NCBI GenBank assembly: GCA_023251895.1
Contig: JAHEXX010000004.1
Span: 1 to 42,085 of the forward strand
DNA from: a bacterium
GTDB lineage: Bacteria > Actinomycetota > UBA4738 > HRBIN12
Length of the DNA stretch: 42,085 bases
Reading direction: 5' to 3'
Shown piece after piece: positions 1 through 8,109 of this stretch (the first letter of the stretch is position 1; every line of letters starts with the position of its first letter). A model generated the notes under the pieces. It was not told the origin of the DNA. It ran no database searches and worked only from the letters and a program-made list of their open reading frames with translations. The position numbers and the translations under genes were made by a program.

Positions 1-102
1 GAGGCGATCCGGGCGCTGAAGCGCTACCTCTCCAGGGTGGTGTTCAAAACGATGACATCGATGAACCAGCCGACCGACCGCTTGACCGCGGCGGCGGCTT
101 GA
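1..102 (+). CDS. C-terminal end of an IS110-like transposase (partial, cut by window start)
   Basis: The first 34 codons are open and end in TGA. They read EAIRALKRYLSRVVFK followed by a short tail. This resembles the extreme C-terminus of IS110-family transposases, which often end with a basic 'LKR.LS..V...' stretch. The rest of the gene lies outside the window, so I cannot tell whether the element is intact. No terminal inverted repeat is visible just after the stop, which would fit IS110 elements. Another transposase family is possible because only a tail is available. Confidence 0.45.
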   Translation, partial: EAIRALKRYLSRVVFKTMTSMNQPTDRLTAAAA

Positions 103-130
103 CATAGGAGCAACCGATGCGGGAGCGGGC

Positions 131-703
131 ATGACCCTCGCGGGCATCTCAGCGGTGGCGGCGGGGATCGCCTTCCTCATCTCCGGCGCGTGCATCGTCG
201 TGTTCTTCGTTTCGGAGAAGGAGGCCTGGGGCCGCGCGAACGACGCCACGATCGCGCTGTTCGCGGCGTTGATGATCCAGCCGGCGGTCGAGATCTACGA
301 GCGCTACGCCCCCGGCTCGCGGTGGGTCGTGGGCCTGGTCACCCTTATCGGGATCGCCGGCTTGCTCGTGATCGTGGTCACCTCGAGTCTCACAGCCGCG
401 GCGAAGCTCGATTGGCTGCTGTCGGCGAAGATCGGGGGGGCGGGCTTCGGCGGCTTCCTCACGTGGATGGCCACAGCGTGCGTGCTGATCTTCCGGCGGG
501 GTGGGGTCCCCGACGCGCTCGCCGTGTTTGGGCTCGCCACGGTCGGGATCATGGGCGTCGCCGTCGGCCTGGCGATCCGGTTCATCCGAAGCTATGGCCG
601 TCTCTCGGGAGAAGTCCAGCCCCCGGTGGGGATATGGGTCGTGTTCGCGGTCGCGTTCGTCGCCTTGCCGGCCTGGACGATATGGCTCGGCGTCAGCCTC
701 TGA
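131..703 (+). CDS. Multi-pass membrane protein of unknown function
   Basis: This 190-residue protein is almost entirely hydrophobic, with about five or six transmembrane helices (roughly residues 5-28, 40-55, 64-86, 96-120, 127-149 and 165-188) and short charged loops. I recognise no family. The start at ATG 131 has a GGGAG motif about five bases upstream. A stronger AGGAG lies before ATG 117, but that codon opens only a five-codon ORF (MRERA) whose stop overlaps the 131 start region, so coupled re-initiation is possible. It faces the convergent endonuclease IV gene with a 27-base gap and no visible terminator. Confidence 0.6.
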   Translation: MTLAGISAVAAGIAFLISGACIVVFFVSEKEAWGRANDATIALFAALMIQPAVEIYERYAPGSRWVVGLVTLIGIAGLLVIVVTSSLTAAAKLDWLLSAKIGGAGFGGFLTWMATACVLIFRRGGVPDALAVFGLATVGIMGVAVGLAIRFIRSYGRLSGEVQPPVGIWVVFAVAFVALPAWTIWLGVSL

Positions 704-730
704 GGTCGCCAGACACGTTGGCCGGGCCGC

Positions 731-1561
731 CTACTCGGCGAGGCGGCGGAGGGTGGCGATGTTCCGGGCGTGGTCGGACAGGTCGCCCGGCGTCTCCACG
801 ACGATGGCCAAGTCGGCGACCTCGGGGCGGTGGAGGAGGGGGATGAACCCCTCCACGCCGATGAACCCCTCGCCGATGTGCTCGTGGCGGTCCCGCTTCG
901 ACCCCCGATGGAACTTCGCGTCGTTCGCATGGATCAGCACCAGCCGGTCGGCCAGGCCGGACGCGCGCAGGTCGGCGAAACAGGCATCGACGCCATGCTC
1001 GTCGCCGATCGGGTAGCCCGCCGCGAACAGGTGGCAGGTGTCGGCGCAGAGCCGGAGCCGGTCGTCGTCTACGGCCTCGAACAGCCGAGCCGCCTCCTGG
1101 AACGTGGCCGCGACGGAGCCTGTCGTCCCAGCCGTCAGCTCCACCACTAAGGAGGTGTCGTGAGCCGTGGCCAGGATGGCTTGCAGGGACGCGGCCGCAC
1201 GGGCCAGGGCTTCTCGGGCCTCGGTGGGACCGCCGGAGCCCGCGTGGACGACGACGCCGTCGGCCCCGACCTGCGCGCAGGTCTCGACCGTGGCCCGGGC
1301 CACCTCCAACGAGTTCAGCAGGAACTGCGGATTCGGCGAGGCGATGTTGACCAGGTACGGCGAATGCGCGTACAGGGGGCCGAGTCCCGATGCGGCCCAC
1401 GCCTCGCGGAACGCCGCTGTCTCGGCCTCGGAGATGCGCGGCGGCGCCCACCCGCGAGGGTTCGAGACGAAGATCTGGACGGCCTCGGCGGCGCACGCGT
1501 TCGCCGCGTCGATGGCCGATGAGAGGCCGCCCCGGACGGGCACGTGCGCACCGATCCTCAC
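731..1561 (-). CDS. nfo: Deoxyribonuclease IV (AP endonuclease, Nfo family)
   Basis: This 276-residue protein is a TIM-barrel AP endonuclease that cuts the backbone 5' of abasic sites in base-excision repair. Family hallmarks are the N-terminal RIGAHVPVRGGL, the YAHSPYLVNIASP segment, VVHAGSGG, VVELTAGTTGS (usually VLLENTAG), LCADTCHLFAAGYP, LIHANDAKFHRGSKRDRHEHIGEGFIG and the final VVETPG. These contribute the His, Glu and Asp ligands of the tri-zinc site. The ORF track runs far upstream because the frame stays open through the kinase gene. The true start is GTG 1561, whose GTGA overlaps the kinase TGA by four bases and places RIGAHV at the N-terminus. The overlap implies co-translation with the kinase. 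Confidence 0.93.
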   Translation of the reverse strand: MRIGAHVPVRGGLSSAIDAANACAAEAVQIFVSNPRGWAPPRISEAETAAFREAWAASGLGPLYAHSPYLVNIASPNPQFLLNSLEVARATVETCAQVGADGVVVHAGSGGPTEAREALARAAASLQAILATAHDTSLVVELTAGTTGSVAATFQEAARLFEAVDDDRLRLCADTCHLFAAGYPIGDEHGVDACFADLRASGLADRLVLIHANDAKFHRGSKRDRHEHIGEGFIGVEGFIPLLHRPEVADLAIVVETPGDLSDHARNIATLRRLAE

Positions 1562-3393
1562 CCGATGTAGATCGTGATCGTGTCTCCGGCGTGGACGATG
1601 CTGCCGGGCGTGGGATCCTGGCCTCGGACGATGTCGTCGATCGAGCCGGGCACGACGACGATGTTGGCCTTGAGGCCGGCGTTCTGGATCGCGGTAACCG
1701 CGGCGTCCCTGGTCAACCCAAGGAAGGTGCCCACGGCGAACGTCTTCGGCCCGAGGGACACGGTGATCCTCACCGACGAGCCCTTGGCCAGCTTCTGCTC
1801 CGGATCGGGCTTCTGGCTGATCACGACGTCGCGCGGCACGCTCTTCGAGTACTTGGTCTTGATCTTGACGTGGAAGCCCATCCCGGCCAGCTGCTTCTTC
1901 GCTGCGCCCACGTCCTTTCCCACCACGTCCGGGACCGGAACGGGGGGCGGGCCCTTGCTGATCAGCAGGCCCACGGCGCTGCCCTCGGGAGCGGTGTCGC
2001 CAGCGACCAGCGCGCGGATCACGGATCCCGCCGGGATCTTGTCGTGGAACGCCCTCTGGGGGTTCCCGACGGTGAACCCGGCTGCCTCGAGCGCCGCGCT
2101 CGCCTCGTCCAGGGTCTTGCCCTGGAGCTCTGGCAAGGCCACCGGCCGCGGTCCGAGTGAGGTGATCAGCGTGATCCGCGCACCCTTGTCGACCCCGGTC
2201 CCCACGGCGGGGGTCAGGCCGGCCACGGTGCCGGTCTCGTACTTGAGCGAGTAAACGCTCCGCCCGACCCTGACCGTGAGGCCCTCCTCGACCAGCCGCG
2301 CACGGGCATTCGCGGCGGGCATCCCCAGCACGTCGGGAACGGTAATGGCGTGCGGGACGAGGTAGGTCCAGGCCGCCCAGGCCCCCCCGGCCAGGAACAG
2401 GAGCCCGAACAACAAGCCGAACGTGCGCCTCCACCTTCGGCCCCGGACCTGCTTGCGGGTCTCGGCCCGGGGGATCGTGACCGTCGTGGCTTGCTCCGGC
2501 GATGCGTCGTCCTCGTCGGCGATGAGCACCGACGCGTCCTCGACCAGCTCGGCCAGGGACCGCGCCGGCGGAAGCGTCGCGGCCTCTTTTTCCAGGTCCC
2601 GCCGCATCTCGGCGGCCGATTCCGGCCGGAGCTCCCGGTCACGTTCCGTGGCGGAGGCCACGAACCCGTCGAGTTCCCGGGGCAGGTGGGGGACCAGGGC
2701 GGACGGCCGTGGCACCCGTTCGGACAGGTGCTTGTACGCGATCGCGATCGAGGTTTCCCCCGAGAACGGGACGCGACCGGTGAGGAGTTCGAACGTAACG
2801 ATGCCCAGCGAGTACAGGTCGGTGCGGGGGTCTGCGGGCTCTCCCCGGATCTGCTCGGGGGCCAGGTACTGGACGGTTCCCGTCACGGTTCCGGGAGCTT
2901 GCGTGATGTGGCCGTCCATGTAGGCGCGGGCCAGGCCGAAGTCCGCCAACTTCGCCACGCCCCGCCTGTTCACCAGGATGTTCTCGGGCTTGAGATCCCG
3001 GTGGACAATGCCTTTGGCATGGGCGTGCTCCAGGGCGGCCAGGGCCTGGAGCACGAGGTCGGCCACCTGGGCCGGCTCCAGGTGGCCCAGCGGCTGGAGC
3101 AGTTCCCGAACGCTCCGACCCTCGATGTGCTCCATCACCATGAAGTACACGCCGTCGACGGCGCCCCAGTCGTAGACGGACACGATGTTCGGGTGGTTCA
3201 GGCCGGCCGCCGAGCGGGCCTCCGTCCGGAACCTCTCCACGAACCCGGCGTCCCCGGCCAGGCTGCGGTGGAGGACTTTGATGGCAACGTCGCGAGCCAG
3301 CACGACGTCGTGGGCCAGGTACACCTCGCCCATCCCGCCCGAGGCGATGCGCTCGACGAGCTGGTAGCGGCCGTCGAGCGTGGTGAGGCTCAT
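1558..3393 (-). CDS. pknB: PknB-type Ser/Thr protein kinase with four PASTA repeats
   Basis: The protein (611 residues from ATG 3393) has a cytosolic kinase domain, one transmembrane helix and an outer PASTA sensor. Kinase motifs are all present: the glycine loop IASGGMGEVYLA, VAIKVL, HRDLKPENIL, DFGLA and APEQ. A basic patch (KQVRGRRWRR) precedes the helix FGLLFGLLFLAGGAWAAW. Four PASTA domains follow, beginning near VPDVLGM, LPELQGK, VPDVVGK and FAVGTFLGL. Such kinases bind muropeptides or lipid II and tune cell-wall synthesis and division. The track starts at TTG 3474, but the extra 27 residues are low-complexity and no ribosome site fits; ATG 3393 begins right before the domain. Its 3' end overlaps nfo instead of the usual fts/rodA/pbp genes. 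Confidence 0.92.
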   Translation of the reverse strand: MSLTTLDGRYQLVERIASGGMGEVYLAHDVVLARDVAIKVLHRSLAGDAGFVERFRTEARSAAGLNHPNIVSVYDWGAVDGVYFMVMEHIEGRSVRELLQPLGHLEPAQVADLVLQALAALEHAHAKGIVHRDLKPENILVNRRGVAKLADFGLARAYMDGHITQAPGTVTGTVQYLAPEQIRGEPADPRTDLYSLGIVTFELLTGRVPFSGETSIAIAYKHLSERVPRPSALVPHLPRELDGFVASATERDRELRPESAAEMRRDLEKEAATLPPARSLAELVEDASVLIADEDDASPEQATTVTIPRAETRKQVRGRRWRRTFGLLFGLLFLAGGAWAAWTYLVPHAITVPDVLGMPAANARARLVEEGLTVRVGRSVYSLKYETGTVAGLTPAVGTGVDKGARITLITSLGPRPVALPELQGKTLDEASAALEAAGFTVGNPQRAFHDKIPAGSVIRALVAGDTAPEGSAVGLLISKGPPPVPVPDVVGKDVGAAKKQLAGMGFHVKIKTKYSKSVPRDVVISQKPDPEQKLAKGSSVRITVSLGPKTFAVGTFLGLTRDAAVTAIQNAGLKANIVVVPGSIDDIVRGQDPTPGSIVHAGDTITIYIG

Positions 3394-3524
3394 ACTGGTG
3401 CCGGAGCGATCGACCGGTCGCTCCGGGATGGTGCTCTTGGACGTGGTCGTTCCTCCCGTTCGCGGGCGTGCCAAGGGGCCGGGGGCGCGTCCGCGAGCAA
3501 TTCTAGGGGCCGGAGGAGGCCGGA

Positions 3525-4262
3525 TTGGCCGAATCGACGAACGAATCCGGGGGCGGGTCGGAGCCCGTCGAGGAGTTCCAGGATGCGTTCGCGCGCATCT
3601 CGGCGGCCGTCGAAGCGGGGGACACGGACCTGTCGGAGCTGGGGTTCTGGAGGTTGCTCGCGAAGGTGAAGGTGGACCCCGCGTTGTCGGCTCACTGGGC
3701 CGACCAGGCCGGGCGGATCGACCGGATGGCGTTCGAGGCTCGGGTCCGTACGCGGTTCCCGGTCTGGCTCGGCAACCTCGTGCTCCTGCTCGAAGCTTTG
3801 GTCGGGGCGGCCGCCGTGGTGGTGGCGCTCCGGGCGACGAACGAGGTGCTGGCCGGCCTGGCGCTGATCGTGGCGGCGGTGGCGTGGTCGGTGTCGTTAC
3901 ACGACCCGGCCCACTGGGCGGTGGGGCGCCTGGTGGGGATCCGGTTCACCTGCTACTTCCTCGGAGGGCCGTTCCCGCCGCGGCCCGGCCTGAAGACCGA
4001 CTACGCGACGTACCTGCGCACGAAGCCGGGGGACCGGGCGTTGATGCACGCGTCCGGCGCCATCGCGACCAAGCTCGCGCCGTTCGTGGCGCTGGCCTTC
4101 TACCCGGCGAGCGCGGCGCCGGCCTGGGCGGCCTGGCTGCTGCTGGCGATCGGACTGTTCCAGATCGCGACCGACGTGCTCTTCTCCACCAAGACCAGCG
4201 ACTGGAAGAAGGTCCGCCGCGAGCGGGCGGTGGCCCGGGCCCAGGTCGCACGCACAAGGTAG
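3525..4262 (+). CDS. Membrane protein resembling an M50 (site-2) protease with a changed zinc motif
   Basis: The 245-residue protein starts at TTG 3525 behind a very good GGAGGAGG site. After a soluble 75-residue N-terminus come hydrophobic helices (about 80-103, 107-125 and two near 180-215). At residues 126-130 the sequence is HDPAH within SLHDPAHWAVGRLVGIRF, followed by LGGPFPP and later MHASGAIATKLAPF. This layout matches site-2 proteases (HExxH, arm, 'lgG', then 'aaGP.anl'), but the catalytic Glu is Asp and the usual NxxPxxxLDG motif is not evident. It may be an inactive or altered membrane protease homologue. It is divergent from the kinase gene, separated by about 130 bases. Confidence 0.6.
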   Translation: MAESTNESGGGSEPVEEFQDAFARISAAVEAGDTDLSELGFWRLLAKVKVDPALSAHWADQAGRIDRMAFEARVRTRFPVWLGNLVLLLEALVGAAAVVVALRATNEVLAGLALIVAAVAWSVSLHDPAHWAVGRLVGIRFTCYFLGGPFPPRPGLKTDYATYLRTKPGDRALMHASGAIATKLAPFVALAFYPASAAPAWAAWLLLAIGLFQIATDVLFSTKTSDWKKVRRERAVARAQVARTR

Positions 4263-4384
4263 CCGCCGTGGAGATGCAGGGGTTCGAGCGGCGACTCCTG
4301 GGGAGCCGGACGTGGGCGGCCTTCTCTCGCCGGGTCGTCGTTCCCTGGGTGGTCTCGTTAGCGTGATTCCCTGATGAGGCCGAA

Positions 4385-4843
4385 GTGCTGGAGCTGGGGT
4401 GCGGGAACGGGTTCGAGGCGGAGGCGCTCGCGGAGCGATTCCCCGGGTGGCGGCTGACCGCAACCGACTTCGACCGCGGGATGGTTGCCGCGACGGCGGG
4501 TCGTCTGGCCCGGTTCGGGGAGCGGGTGCGCGTGGAGCGGGCGGATGCCACGGCGTTGCCGTACGAGGATGGCTCGTTCGATCTCGCGTTCGCGGTGTTC
4601 GTGTGGCACCACGTCGGCATCTGGCGCGAGGCCACGTTCGAGGCGCGGCGGGTCCTCCGTGAAGGCGGCAGTCTCGTGCTGGCCGACGTCCGACATCCCC
4701 TCGCGCACGAACCCGACCGCGGCATCCTGGCCGGCACGTACGGGCTGGAGGCGCTCCGTCGAGCCATCGCGGACGCCGGCTTCCGCCGGATGCGACTCGG
4801 GACGGGTGCCGGCCCCTGGTACCGCCTCGTGGCTCAGGCCTGA
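4385..4843 (+). CDS. Class I SAM-dependent methyltransferase, short at the N-terminus
   Basis: The 152 residues carry motif I (VLELGCGNG) at residue 1, an acidic TATDFD after strand 2, the 'ADATALPYEDGSFDLAF' segment, 'VLREGGSLVLADV', and a final beta-hairpin. This is a methyltransferase-11-like Rossmann fold; the substrate is unknown. The family normally has 35-50 residues before motif I, but here a TGA at 4364 closes the frame six codons upstream of GTG 4385. An ATG at 4374 is out of frame. The gene may be N-terminally truncated or frameshifted, or may be a minimal form. Codon use is like its neighbours. Confidence 0.7.
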   Translation: MLELGCGNGFEAEALAERFPGWRLTATDFDRGMVAATAGRLARFGERVRVERADATALPYEDGSFDLAFAVFVWHHVGIWREATFEARRVLREGGSLVLADVRHPLAHEPDRGILAGTYGLEALRRAIADAGFRRMRLGTGAGPWYRLVAQA

Positions 4844-5110
4844 CGGTGGCCTCGGCTGGGCGTCGGGCTGCCTGCGGACCTCGACCCCACAGGTTTCGGG
4901 GTGCAGATCCGTGGGGGCCGAGCTCGGTGAGACAGTCACCGATTTCGATGCGGCGTAGGTCGGGCTGAACGTTCGAGCACGCGGACGGCCGAAGAGGTGA
5001 GCCTCGCCACCTGTGACCGTCAGGCGATCCCCTGGCCGACACTTCTAAGATGCCCCTTTAAGAGCAGCGGCCCGCCCGCGACGGGTTCTTGCTGAGGGGG
5101 GAGGACAAAG

Positions 5111-5816
5111 GTGAACTATCGGGTTCTGCGAGCAGTCATGATTCTCGCTGTTGTGTCGTCCGGGTGTGGGGGGGCAGGAGAGACCGGTCCAACGGCGACC
5201 GGTTCGAGCGTAGTGACGGTCATCGATCCAGCCCAAGCTAGGGAGCGACATACCACCGGACTTGCTTGGCGAGTACACGGAGGGGAATTGGGACGAGATC
5301 CCCGCGGGCGAGAACCGATTCTCGTGGGAAATACTTCCTGCGGGGGATGAGAAGTGTTCCGGATTGGTAGGTGTAGAAGTGAGCTGCATCGTCATCACCC
5401 AGGACCCCAGCCTGGTCGAACAGTACGGTCCGGCGACGGTGCAGGGAGATCTTCTCTACTACAAGATGATCAACCACGTGCGCTCAGATCCGTGTCTCGG
5501 TGAAGTAATCGTTTGGCGGTTCGAGGTCGTAGGGGATCGGGTGACCTTGGGACCGCTAGATCCGGGATGTCGGGAAAAGAACAGCATTGCCGAGTTCGGG
5601 ATTTCCCTTCTGGCGAGGGTCCCATCATGTTCGGCGGGTCGTCGCGGAGAGGCCACCCGCGCCGGGGCGTTGGACGTTATCTCCCAAGGGCAGACCGCGG
5701 AGGGTCACCAGCGCGCTCGCAATCCGGCCCGTCGCCCCGCGAACACGTCGTCGGATCCGTTCACGATCACCTCAGTCACGTACGCAAAAGACCCTTCTCA
5801 CGATCAAGGCATCTGA
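5111..5816 (+). pseudogene. Lipoprotein gene broken by a frameshift
   Basis: From GTG 5111, with a good GGAGG seven bases upstream, the frame gives a signal peptide MNYRVLRAVMILAVVSSGCGG ending in a lipobox-like SSGC, then a Thr/Ser/Gly linker. Coherent sequence then continues in the +1 frame from about 5225-5262 (LGEYTEGNWDEIPAGENRF, later FEVVGDRVTLGPLDPGC). The two pieces together would make a secreted lipoprotein of roughly 180-200 residues of unknown family. After about 5640 the second frame loses protein-like composition and runs into a CpaF-like fragment on the other strand, so the original 3' end may also be gone. A TAAGAT at 5046-5051 could be its -10. A sequencing indel is an alternative explanation. 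Confidence 0.6.
5705..5797 (-). pseudogene. Fragment of a CpaF/TadA-type secretion ATPase N-terminus (copy A)
   Basis: On the minus strand the 30 codons between two stops read FAYVTEVIVNGSDDVFAGRR. This matches the 'vTEimVNGpd.vyveRrGr' signature found near the N-terminal domain of CpaF/TadA/VirB11-type ATPases. No start codon, ATPase domain or continuation is present. A 37-bp stretch inside it (5740-5776) is 33/37 identical to copy B at 8039-8075. It is a remnant, not a functional gene. Confidence 0.5.
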
Positions 5817-5954
5817 TGGTGAAGCTTGTGGTCGAGGCGGCTGCCCGCGCCAGGGGCGCGTGTGCAGTTAGACCCCCTGAGGCAAATGGAGAGCGCGGCG
5901 GGGTTCTCGCCGATACGGCACACTACCCTCGACGACGTTGAGAAGGACGGTTCG

Positions 5955-6740
5955 GTGCGGCTCGACGGGAAGATCGCGGTCATCAGCGGAGGCGGCTCCG
6001 GGATCGGCGCCGCGACGGCGCGGCTGTTCGCCGAGGAGGGCGCGTCCGTGGTCGTGACGGGGCGCCGCCCCGAACCGATCCAGGAGGTCGCCGCCGCGAT
6101 CAGCGGGCTGGCCGTTCCCGGAGACGCGGCGGACCCGAACCACGCACGCGATGCCGTAGGCGCCGCGATCCAGAACTTCGGCGGGCTGGACATTGTCGTC
6201 GTGAACCACGGCACCGGTTGGGGTGGTTCCCCGGGCACGATGACCGACGAGGCCTGGCGCGCGACCCTGGACGCGAACCTCACCGGTTCGATGAACCTCG
6301 TGCGGGCCTCGATCGCCCCCATGAGCGAACGTGGCGGCGGATCGATCGTCCTCGTGTCCTCGATCAACGGTATGACCGCGTTCCCGGGCGAGGCCGCCTA
6401 CTCAGTGACCAAGGCGGCGATGATCGTGCTCGCGCGCTCGATCGCCGTCGACCACGCCGACGCGCGGATCCGAGCGAACGTCGTGTGTCCGGGGTGGGTG
6501 CACACGCCGATGGCGGACAGGACGTTGGATCGGCTCAGGGATACGCGTGGGATTGACCTGGCCGAGGCGTATGCGATGGTGACGCGATTCGTGCCGGCGC
6601 GACGAGCTGCCGAGCCGGAGGAGATCGCGGCGTGCATCCTGTTCCTTGCCGGTGATGAAGCGTCGTATGTGAACGCCGCCGTGTTGATGGCCGACGGTGG
6701 CGGTCAGGCACTCGACGTTTCCCATATCGAATTCCTGTAG
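5955..6740 (+). CDS. Short-chain dehydrogenase/reductase (SDR)
   Basis: The 261-residue protein from GTG 5955 is a classical SDR with NAD(P)-binding SGGGSGIG at the N-terminus, the VVVNHGTGWGG segment at the NNAG position, the catalytic Ser in VLVSSING, YSVTK (YxxxK) and the PGWVHTPM loop, ending with a normal 'DGGGQALD' tail. Residue T/G at the end of strand 2 (VVVTGRR) suggests NADP as the cofactor. The track's longer start adds 43 residues without family likeness; GTG 5955 has GAGAAGGA eight bases upstream. The substrate cannot be told. It sits between decayed regions but looks intact. Confidence 0.88.
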   Translation: MRLDGKIAVISGGGSGIGAATARLFAEEGASVVVTGRRPEPIQEVAAAISGLAVPGDAADPNHARDAVGAAIQNFGGLDIVVVNHGTGWGGSPGTMTDEAWRATLDANLTGSMNLVRASIAPMSERGGGSIVLVSSINGMTAFPGEAAYSVTKAAMIVLARSIAVDHADARIRANVVCPGWVHTPMADRTLDRLRDTRGIDLAEAYAMVTRFVPARRAAEPEEIAACILFLAGDEASYVNAAVLMADGGGQALDVSHIEFL

Positions 6741-6964
6741 GTGGGACGCGCGATAGTGCTTCGATCATTCTGGGAGTGTCGTCGGATGGTGCTCGGATCG
6801 CCTCCAATACTTGCTCGTGACAGGCCGGAAGCGGCAGGCCCTCTTGAAGGAGTCCGGGCAGGCAGACTGTCCGAGAGGCGGCCGGACGCGCAGGGGCGCG
6901 CGGACGTTATCGCCTCTCGTGTAGTTGACGTACGGGCAGTCGGGCATCCCGCCTGGTTGCTACG

Positions 6965-7573
6965 TCAGGCCGACCAGGCGAACGAAGCCGAGTGGGCGTT
7001 CTTCCCGTCTTGGGAAAGGTCGTAGCCGAACGCCTTGATCCTGGATCTGGTGGCCCGCCCGATGGTCAGCGTCGTGGCGACGGGGTGGGCGATGCCGGTC
7101 AGCGTGCTCACCTCACCGGTCGCGCTGTTCGGGGGTACGAAGTCCCCGATCTCGATGTCGAGCAGGTCGCCGGCCTTGATCGAGTGCTTCCTGCCGTCAT
7201 CGGTGTACTCGATCGGGACAGTCTCCATGCCCAGCATCTCCCCGACCAGCGGGCCGAGCGCCGCCATGGGGCCGCCGAGCGCACCGCTGAAGACGCCGCC
7301 GATCGCCTCGGCCTGCTCCTTGGAGGCGGCCGCGTCCATGAACATGCCGAGCTTCCAGCTACCGTCGGTCATGAGCGGCGGGGAATCTGCAAGCACCGCG
7401 ACGTTCAGCCCACTGATGTCCAGGCCGTCAACGTCCCCCACGTCGATGTGAAAGGCGAGGACCACCGTGCACCGGTCGTAGTCCGCTGGCATCGACATCC
7501 CTGACGTGGTGCACCGGCACACCATGTTGCACGGGCAGTTCTCGAAATACGTGCCACGCACGCTCCAGCCCAT
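6965..7573 (-). CDS. DUF1326 family protein
   Basis: The protein (202 residues) begins WSVRGTYFENCPCNMVCRCTTSG and contains VVLAFHIDVGDVDG, LAVLADSPPLM-type and FMDAAASKEQAEAIGGVFSG segments. These are hallmarks of DUF1326, a family of unknown function with a conserved cysteine cluster (CPC...CRC) that may bind metal. ATG 7573 is preferred over the track's start at 7609 because AAGGAG lies about six bases upstream. It stands alone, convergent with the SDR gene; the 224 bases between them show nothing I recognise. Confidence 0.82.
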   Translation of the reverse strand: MGWSVRGTYFENCPCNMVCRCTTSGMSMPADYDRCTVVLAFHIDVGDVDGLDISGLNVAVLADSPPLMTDGSWKLGMFMDAAASKEQAEAIGGVFSGALGGPMAALGPLVGEMLGMETVPIEYTDDGRKHSIKAGDLLDIEIGDFVPPNSATGEVSTLTGIAHPVATTLTIGRATRSRIKAFGYDLSQDGKNAHSASFAWSA

Positions 7574-7810
7574 CTCGCTCTCCTTCGCCCGATGGATCCC
7601 ACGGGGCATCCTTCATCGGGGACTCCTGGGGGTCAAGTCGGCTTGCCGGCGGCATCCTCGGAACCGACGGCGCGAACCTCGACCGCCTCCTCGGAAGGCG
7701 ACGGTCGCCCGCCCCTGTGGCGGGGCGCCCCATCTGCCGGAGCGCGTGTACTGCGTGTGCCGTGGCGTATGAGTCCTTGCTCCATGGGAGGGCCGCCGCC
7801 CTGAGGGGGA

Positions 7811-7963
7811 TGTCCACAAACCGGCCACGCAAGAGGCGGCGCCCCACCCAGCGATCGAAACAGTTAGGTCGCGCCACGAGCCCGTGACCCCCCCCAAGCA
7901 CCAGGGCCTAACAACCCGGAGTGTCCACAAACCGGCCACGCAGGAGGGAGCGCCCCACCCAGC
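7811..7963. repeat. 42-bp direct repeat, two copies 111 bp apart
   Basis: The copies are 7811-7852 and 7922-7963. They share TGTCCACAAACCGGCCACGC and end in GCGCCCCACCCAGC, with three mismatches in 42 bases. On the minus strand both encode WVGR..LRGRFVD. Copy 2 lies inside the CpaF-like fragment B. Two copies only, so this is not a CRISPR array; a local duplication in decayed sequence is the simplest reading. Confidence 0.85.
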
Positions 7964-8093
7964 CCATCAGGTGCAGGACGGCCTCCTCCCCCTCGAATAG
8001 ACCGTCCGGCGCCCTCTCGATCCGCCCCCTCCGCTCCACGAACACGTCGTCGGCTCCGTTCACCATGACCTCGGTGAATGGAGATGGACCTGA
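7908..8093 (-). pseudogene. Fragment of a CpaF/TadA-type secretion ATPase N-terminus (copy B)
   Basis: Between two in-frame stops the minus strand reads FTEVMVNGADDVFVERRGRI, then an acidic 'FEGEEAVLHLM' and WVGRSLLRGRFVD. The first part fits the N-terminal domain of CpaF/TadA ATPases well; the second part only loosely. There is no start codon and no Walker domain. The fragment shares a 37-bp block (33 identities) with copy A at 5740-5776. Confidence 0.5.
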
Positions 8094-8109
8094 TCAACGC
8101 CCCGCACCT

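Noticed and set aside
4268-4310. GGGGTTCGAGC resembling a tRNA T-loop
   Set aside because: No flanking stem pairing, no anticodon arm or acceptor stem.
4844-5110. Possible gene or RNA between the methyltransferase and the lipoprotein
   Set aside because: No frame with protein-like composition and no RNA motif recognised; only a possible -10 at 5046-5051.
7811-7963. CRISPR-like array
   Set aside because: Only two repeats with a 69-base gap, coding in the same frame; no cas genes.
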